DNA of 44,880 bases from Chitinophagales bacterium (GTDB lineage Bacteria > Bacteroidota > Bacteroidia > Chitinophagales > Chitinophagaceae), in assembly GCA_026936105.1 (NCBI GenBank), contig JAIXKI010000013.1:1-44880 (forward strand). The letters are read 5' to 3'. Below, one piece after another: positions 39,186 through 44,880 of this stretch (position 1 is the stretch's first letter; every line of letters starts with the position of its first letter). The notes under the pieces were generated by a model. It was not told the DNA's origin. It worked only from the letters and a program-made list of their open reading frames with translations, and did not search any database. A program made the translations under genes and the position numbers.

Positions 39186-41585
39186 TCAGTCTTTTTCTTT
39201 TTTACCGAAGATCTTTTTAAAAAAACCTTTCTTTTTCTTTACTGGTTCGGCCGGTTTTTTAGTATTAATAGCCGGACTTTTTTCCACGGAGTCCTTTTTG
39301 ATTTTAATATTATTATTGTCATCAGTTACCGGGGTAGATTCAGGCGGAATATATTCATTGCTGATCTTATAATCCTGTTCAGTGCCCACTCCGCCTCCTT
39401 CACCTTCATCACCGGGCTGATTCGGAGCAGAAATCAGGTCGATCTCACTATTGGTATTGATCCTGTTTTCAAGATCGGCAGGTACAACAAATCTTGCATT
39501 CTTGTCAATCCCCAGGGATTTATCCGCATAAACTTTTTGAAAGAAATATTCCCAGATAGGGCGTGCCACTCTTCCTCCTGCATACGCAGAACTGGCGAGT
39601 GTTAAGAAGCGGTCATCACATCCAACCCATGTTCCTGCAAGGAGTTGGGGTGTATATCCCATAAACCAGAAGTCAGCATTATCATTGGTAGTACCCGTTT
39701 TCCCTCCCATTTCTGCAGCTCCTAATCTTCCACGTAATCCTGCTGCTGTTCCTACATCCACGGTTCCCTGCATCATACGGCACATCCTGTATGCTGTAGC
39801 TTCACTAACCACCTCTTTCCTGTTGATGCTGTAGTCAAACCTTTTGATCACATTGCCGTTACGGTCTTCAATACGGGTAATAAAATTAGGTTTTGTGGAA
39901 AAACCTCTGCCAGCAAAAATGGAATATCCCCAAAGCATTTCATACAAAGAAAGGTCACAGGCGCCGAGTGCCAGGGCAGGCACTACATCCACTTTGGTAG
40001 GGATATTTATACGGGAAAGGAAGTCGGCAAACTGAGCCGGGCCAACATTTTTCATTACATAAGCACTGGCACAGTTCAATGAATGAGCCAATGCACCTGC
40101 CATGGTAACCTGGGCTGCACCAACGCATTTTTTTCCGGCAGGCACCCAGCCGTTACCCGGGAAATATTGGGCTTCATTGTCTAAAACTGTTTCGGGTGTG
40201 AATCCTCTCTCTTCCATTGCCTGGCAATACAGTAATGGTTTGATAGTAGATCCCACCTGCCTTTTAGTCTTCAGATTGGCATGATCATACTTATATGTTT
40301 TAAATCCGATGCCGCCCACCCATGCACTCACTTCTCCGGTTATAGGATCCATACACATGAAAGAAGCCTGCATCATTTGCCTGCTGTATTTTATGGAATC
40401 TAGCGGTGTCATCACTGTATCTTTCTCTCGTTTGGCATTCCATGCAAAAACTTTCATAGGCGTTTTTTCATTGAAACTTTTCCTGATGTCTGCATCGCTG
40501 ATGCCATCTTCTTTCATATTTTTCCAACGGTCACTTTGTTTCATGTACCGGTCTAATTCTGCCTGGTGATTCTTCCATACATTTTTCAGGTAAGATTGGG
40601 AACTCATTGCTTTCTGAAGAGAGGGCATCCATTGTGCCACCGCTTCTTCAGCATACTCCTGCATCTTCGGGTTGATCGTTGTAAAAATCCTTAAGCCGTC
40701 ATCATAAATATTGTAAGTGCCACCATCAGGCTTTCTCACATCTTTCAAAGCATCTGCTATGTCAGTTTTCAAGACTTCCCTGAAATAAGGCGCATATCCG
40801 TTATTCTGATCCAGTTTTCGGTAATTGAGTTTTATCGGTAATGATCTCAGCTTATCAGCTTCGGCATGTGACAGTTTATTGTTCACTTCCATCTGGGTAA
40901 TCACTACATTACGGCGGTCAAAAGCGGCCTTATAATTTTTTCTTGGGTTGTAAATTGTGTTACCTTTCAGCATTCCAATAAGAAGGGCAGCTTCATTTAC
41001 ATCCAACCGGTCCGGTTCTTTCTGAAAGAAAGTTCTGGAAGCATTTCTGATCCCATAGACATTGTCACCGAAAGGAACTGCATTCAGATACAGCGCCAGT
41101 ATCTCTTCTTTGGTAAAATTGCGTTCCAGTTTGATGGATACAATATATTCTTTTATTTTTTCAATAATGCGCCATGCTTTGTTTTTACTCCCTTGGTCCA
41201 GTAATGTCTTGGCAAGTTGCTGGGTGATGGTGCTGCCTCCCCCTTCATGGCCTAATAAAAAAACGGCACGAAGCGTGGATTTAAAATCTACTCCGGAATG
41301 ATCGTAGAATCTTTTGTCTTCAGTGGATACTAATGCATCAATTACATTTTTGGAGATATCCTTGTAATCCACATTGCTCCGGTTTGCATATTCCCGGTAA
41401 TAACGGCCCATCAGCGTGCCATCATTGGCATATACTTCAGAAGACTGGAGAATGGAAGGGTTTTCCAGTTCTTTCAGGGATGGCATTTTGCCGAATATGC
41501 CAAAATTTGCCATTAAAACCACTGCGACACAAAACAGGAAACCGCCAAGAAATATATACCAGAAAATTCGGACGGAGCGTTTCAT
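39186..41585 (-). CDS. penicillin-binding protein 1A (transglycosylase/transpeptidase)
   Basis: Class A PBP that polymerises glycan strands and cross-links stems at the inner membrane. The 799 residues contain an N-terminal membrane helix (8-28), a GT51 domain (EDKRFYDHSGVD at 89-100 with the catalytic Glu89, GGSTITQQLAKTLL, ERNFTKEEILALYLN) and a transpeptidase domain with active-site Ser446 in GSTIKP, SLNC as the SxN motif and GKTGTT as KTG. A basic, proline-rich C-terminal tail ends KKKKGFFKKIFGKKEKD. No gene in the same operon is evident. Confidence 0.95.
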   Translation of the reverse strand: MKRSVRIFWYIFLGGFLFCVAVVLMANFGIFGKMPSLKELENPSILQSSEVYANDGTLMGRYYREYANRSNVDYKDISKNVIDALVSTEDKRFYDHSGVDFKSTLRAVFLLGHEGGGSTITQQLAKTLLDQGSKNKAWRIIEKIKEYIVSIKLERNFTKEEILALYLNAVPFGDNVYGIRNASRTFFQKEPDRLDVNEAALLIGMLKGNTIYNPRKNYKAAFDRRNVVITQMEVNNKLSHAEADKLRSLPIKLNYRKLDQNNGYAPYFREVLKTDIADALKDVRKPDGGTYNIYDDGLRIFTTINPKMQEYAEEAVAQWMPSLQKAMSSQSYLKNVWKNHQAELDRYMKQSDRWKNMKEDGISDADIRKSFNEKTPMKVFAWNAKREKDTVMTPLDSIKYSRQMMQASFMCMDPITGEVSAWVGGIGFKTYKYDHANLKTKRQVGSTIKPLLYCQAMEERGFTPETVLDNEAQYFPGNGWVPAGKKCVGAAQVTMAGALAHSLNCASAYVMKNVGPAQFADFLSRINIPTKVDVVPALALGACDLSLYEMLWGYSIFAGRGFSTKPNFITRIEDRNGNVIKRFDYSINRKEVVSEATAYRMCRMMQGTVDVGTAAGLRGRLGAAEMGGKTGTTNDNADFWFMGYTPQLLAGTWVGCDDRFLTLASSAYAGGRVARPIWEYFFQKVYADKSLGIDKNARFVVPADLENRINTNSEIDLISAPNQPGDEGEGGGVGTEQDYKISNEYIPPESTPVTDDNNNIKIKKDSVEKSPAINTKKPAEPVKKKKGFFKKIFGKKEKD

Positions 41586-41722
41586 ATTATAATAAGATTG
41601 TAGTGATTAGTCAGGGAAATGGATATTACCTGAGACTCTAAATTAAGAAAAACAGCATCAGCGTTTACCCTATGGGAATTAATTTTTTGCCAAAAGAGGC
41701 TAAAAATCCCTGTTGTATTGTG

Positions 41723-44695
41723 TTAAAATTTACCCGGGAAATTTTTATCAAGGAATTCTTTGTATTTATTGATCTCCTTGTTGGCCTTTAGTGTTTCCAG
41801 GTTATGCCCCGATATGATAGAATAACTGTATTTCCCTCCTTTGAGCCACGGAATTATTTCGGTGGAAGTTACCGGCCGGGTATGCTCGATATAGTCTATC
41901 GCTTCCTGCGAATTATTAAACGGACTGATCAGCAATAAACGGTCAGAGTCATCAATGTTGACCAGTTCAGCAGACATGTTATTGTTATAATATTTCTCAC
42001 GGTTGTACTTGAAAAAAGCATTTCTTGCTTCGTTGACAAATACAGGATCCACTTTGGTCATTAGCAGAACAACATAATGCGGAGCCTCCGGATCGAATGT
42101 AAAGGCTGATGACTGCACCGGTTTAGTTACGGCAACACTGTCAATTTTGGGTTTAATAGCGGGCTGTTGCACCACAACGGGATTTGCGCCCTTGTTCAGA
42201 GTATCTGTTGTCTTCGCAATAGCAGGGGTATTTGTTTGCGGAGCAATAACGTTTGCCGGCTTATTTTCTTTGATCTCTTCTTCTTTGGGTCTTTCAATCA
42301 CCAGGTTGGTCAGTTCTTCTTCTATTTGCTTGCGGCGGCTCAATACATCAATCATGGTAGCTGCTTTATTGGCCAGTGGCGACTGAGGAAATTCACTGAT
42401 TATAGAGTTAAGAATTCCTGTGGCAACGCTGTCTTCTTTCTGTTTGATATAATACACCGATTCGATGTACAGCAGTTGTGGTGTCCAGAAGTTTTTACCA
42501 TAAATACTGTCTGCGATTTTTTTCCGTGCTACAGCTTCTGAAAAATTCCCTTCGATGAACAGTTCATAGATCTCTTCATATTTTTTTGTGGCTTCGGGAT
42601 TTGATTTCGGATCATCCGGATTTTTCCCTGTAACAGCTATAGCGGTGAGATCACTGTTGGGATAGTCCCTGCTCATTTCACTTTTTATGGCGGCTGCTTT
42701 TGCTGTTTCTCCGTTCTTTGTATAGCAGTAATAAAGCTGGAATAACACTTCATCCATTTTTCCAAACCGCGGGAACCGGTCACGAAGTGCCTGGAAAGTT
42801 TCAATGGTGGCAGTGCAATCTTCAATCTCTTCGGCATAGATCATCCCGACCTTGAACATTGCATTACTGACTGAATCATTGGAGATCTCCATTTTCTGAG
42901 AGGTCAGTGGCAGCTTATCATACAATGCATCAAAAGTGATCTCATTTTCCGGTGTATTATTCAAGTCATCAGCAGAAGTTTGCCCTGTAGCAATTCCGTT
43001 TTGAGTAATATTGGACATTACGCCTGACAACACACTGCTTCTTCTCCAGTTGTCCACATTAGGCCGTTTTCCCCATTGTGAAATGAAATCTGAATATCCT
43101 TTTGTACGGGAAGAAGAATTATAAAAATACCATTCTCCTTTACCTCCTGCATTACTGGTGAACAGGGGAGTAGCATTGCTGTTCTGATCGTCGAAAGTTT
43201 TCAAAGCCACAGCGGGATCTTCCTCTTTCAAACCCTGGCTTTTCCGAAGCTGGCGGACCAGTTTTTTTACAAGGCTCTTTCGTTCTTCTTCCGGCAAGGC
43301 AGCAATTTTTTGCAGGCTGTCCTGCCTTTCTATGATCTCGATATTGGTGGCAAGATTGCCCAGCATTAATTTTTTTTGTGTTATAGCTTCCACATCATGC
43401 AGCGAAGTGTCACCCAGGTCGAGGCTGTCATAGAAATTAAAAGCCTGCCTGTACAGCCTTTTTTGAAATGCGATCTGTGCCAACTGGAGAAAGATTTTAT
43501 TTCTCTGTTCCATATTGGTGGCGCTGTACCGGGCTCCTTTCTGCAACAGTTCGTAAGCAGCATCCACATTGTTTTGCTGCAATCTCATTTGTGCAGCCAT
43601 ATAGTAGATAATGTCCCTGTATTCATCATACTTCTCCCGTTTTGCCATTTTTAAAAGATCGGCAATGTTCTTCTCAATATAATTTTCTCCTCCGTTTTTA
43701 TTTACGCGGATCGAATTCAGCCTTGCGTAAACTTCCATCACCGGGTCGGTCGTATGGCTGATTGATTTTATGAAATAGGTCTCAGCCTCCTCATTTTTCC
43801 CGGTCAGTTCATATAGCTGTGCAATAAGATATTCCCATCTCGCTTTCTCCTGTTTATTGGTAGCATTGGATAATGCGCCGGTAAGATGAAATGCAGCGCT
43901 GTCCCACATATTTTGTTTATAGAACCACCATGCCTGCACTTCATTCAGATCGTCCTGTAATCTTTTCGGAAAGTTGGGATCCTGTTTCAGCGTTACGATC
44001 AGGCTTGCCGCTTCGGGAAATTTATCCTGGGCCACATAGTTCCTGATCTGCCATATAAATGCATCATTACGGCTGGGCGGCTCGGAAAAAACTTTTTTCA
44101 GAACATTGGATTTTTCCTTTGTGGCAATGCTGAAAGACTGATTTCCATCCATGCCGCTCCCGATGGTTTTGTAATATCCGTCTTTTTCTTTAGGAGCAAA
44201 TGCGTAGTTGATGAACTGGAACATCAGGGCAGCGGAATCGAATTTTTTCTGCAGGTAGTAAGAAGCGCCCCATAAGAGGTAAAGGTTATCTATCCAGTCG
44301 CCGCGCAGGTCATGCAAGGCTATACCGGTCTCTGACTTGTAAACTATGGAATCCAGATCAACATTGTCCCTGGCTGTTTCATCGAGACTGTAATTGTAAA
44401 AAGGCAGGAGCTTTGAATAGTCATCCCTGTAAATAGATTTGGCTCTATCAATGACCTCATTCAGTTTGGAATTGGCATTGAAAAAGTAGTTGTAATGGGT
44501 AACGGTATTTTGAATGAAACGGGTAGGAAGTTTGAATTTTTTTGAGTCCGATTTTTCAGAACGGAGAATCCTTTCATCGTATTTTTTGGGCTTCTTCAGA
44601 TCGAATGATAATCCCAGCTGGCCAAAGCAAAGGAAAGATAGCTGGCAAGAGATAACTAAAAAAAGTACTGAAATCGTATTTTGTGCCGGGCGCAT
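41723..44695 (-). CDS. TPR protein, PorW/SprE-like (type IX secretion/gliding)
   Basis: A 990-residue exported protein. A signal-peptide-like hydrophobic start (TISVLFLVISCQLSFLCFG, then Q) is followed by the conserved opening region VTHYNYFFNANSKLNEVID, RDDYSKLLPFYNYS. Then come TPR repeats (about 120-480), a linker, more TPR (about 590-790), a low-complexity stretch (about 820-865), and a C-terminal domain (VVLLMTKVD, LISPFNNSQEAIDYIEHTR). This matches the PorW/SprE component of type IX secretion, which links parts of the translocon in the periplasm. ATG 44695 is chosen over TTG 44701. Whether it is lipidated is unclear (SFLC is a poor lipobox). Assignment to this family is by recognition of the pattern. 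Confidence 0.8.
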   Translation of the reverse strand: MRPAQNTISVLFLVISCQLSFLCFGQLGLSFDLKKPKKYDERILRSEKSDSKKFKLPTRFIQNTVTHYNYFFNANSKLNEVIDRAKSIYRDDYSKLLPFYNYSLDETARDNVDLDSIVYKSETGIALHDLRGDWIDNLYLLWGASYYLQKKFDSAALMFQFINYAFAPKEKDGYYKTIGSGMDGNQSFSIATKEKSNVLKKVFSEPPSRNDAFIWQIRNYVAQDKFPEAASLIVTLKQDPNFPKRLQDDLNEVQAWWFYKQNMWDSAAFHLTGALSNATNKQEKARWEYLIAQLYELTGKNEEAETYFIKSISHTTDPVMEVYARLNSIRVNKNGGENYIEKNIADLLKMAKREKYDEYRDIIYYMAAQMRLQQNNVDAAYELLQKGARYSATNMEQRNKIFLQLAQIAFQKRLYRQAFNFYDSLDLGDTSLHDVEAITQKKLMLGNLATNIEIIERQDSLQKIAALPEEERKSLVKKLVRQLRKSQGLKEEDPAVALKTFDDQNSNATPLFTSNAGGKGEWYFYNSSSRTKGYSDFISQWGKRPNVDNWRRSSVLSGVMSNITQNGIATGQTSADDLNNTPENEITFDALYDKLPLTSQKMEISNDSVSNAMFKVGMIYAEEIEDCTATIETFQALRDRFPRFGKMDEVLFQLYYCYTKNGETAKAAAIKSEMSRDYPNSDLTAIAVTGKNPDDPKSNPEATKKYEEIYELFIEGNFSEAVARKKIADSIYGKNFWTPQLLYIESVYYIKQKEDSVATGILNSIISEFPQSPLANKAATMIDVLSRRKQIEEELTNLVIERPKEEEIKENKPANVIAPQTNTPAIAKTTDTLNKGANPVVVQQPAIKPKIDSVAVTKPVQSSAFTFDPEAPHYVVLLMTKVDPVFVNEARNAFFKYNREKYYNNNMSAELVNIDDSDRLLLISPFNNSQEAIDYIEHTRPVTSTEIIPWLKGGKYSYSIISGHNLETLKANKEINKYKEFLDKNFPGKF

Positions 44696-44880
44696 TACCA
44701 AGAAGCGGTCTAATGTCTTAATAACTGAATTTCAAAGATTTTAGTATAAAAAGGCTTGTATTTTTTTATCGCTGAAAACTATTGTTGGCCGTGATGTTTT
44801 GAAATGAGCTTTAAGGGAAATCTTGAATAAATCTGGCCATAACTATTTTACATAAACTATTGGTTTTGTAAACTTTATAG

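Overview
The window looks like chromosomal core DNA of a member of the Bacteroidota, most likely the Chitinophagaceae. The signs are a PorW/SprE-type TPR protein of the type IX secretion and gliding machinery, two head-GIN (DUF2807) proteins, a DUF4954 protein beside glmS, a bifunctional DAHP synthase/chorismate mutase, an OmpA protein with thrombospondin type 3 repeats, weak Shine-Dalgarno sequences, and Bacteroidota-type promoter boxes (TTTG ... TAnnTTTG). I see no transposase, integrase, phage gene or CRISPR array.

Layout. 1-273 is upstream DNA, possibly with the tail of an unseen gene. 274-2418 holds ddl, a membrane-anchored PASTA protein and a rhodanese. 2460-4631 (minus) is a TonB-dependent receptor preceded by a TPP riboswitch at about 4695-4790, which makes it a thiamin-type vitamin receptor. 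4910-6364 is a tandem pair of DUF2807 proteins. 6461-6532 is the initiator tRNA, followed by a terminator and a tRNA-like relic. 6742-8993 holds the ribosome-assembly GTPases era and der. 9088-13168 (minus) is glmS followed by a DUF4954 protein. 13291-15155 is mgtE with a divergent SET-domain protein, then a heptamer tandem repeat. 15303-21623 holds housekeeping genes: mutS, a SpoU-type methyltransferase, ruvX, def, a RluD-type pseudouridine synthase and lipB. 21738-24412 holds a secreted protein, an ACC-deaminase-like PLP enzyme and a nucleotidyltransferase. 24418-26117 (minus) is an ECF sigma factor whose frame overlaps a membrane protein joining an anti-sigma-like N-terminus to a trypsin-like protease; a small lipoprotein is divergent from it.

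26779-34727 is the centrepiece: a seven-gene aromatic amino acid operon (pheA, aminotransferase, tyrA, DAHP synthase/chorismate mutase, aroB, aroA, aroC). It is preceded by what reads as a ribosome-mediated attenuator: a 26-codon leader frame with eight consecutive Trp/Phe/Tyr codons, a possible antiterminator pairing, and an intrinsic terminator just before pheA. I consider this the most interesting element in the window.

34702-44695 is envelope-related: a VanX-like D-Ala-D-Ala dipeptidase, an L,D-transpeptidase lipoprotein, an OmpA/TSP3 protein, a class A penicillin-binding protein and the PorW/SprE-like TPR protein. Together with ddl, glmS and the PASTA protein, much of the window serves peptidoglycan precursor supply, assembly, trimming and anchoring. 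Gene identities rest on motifs read by eye and family knowledge; no database search was run.
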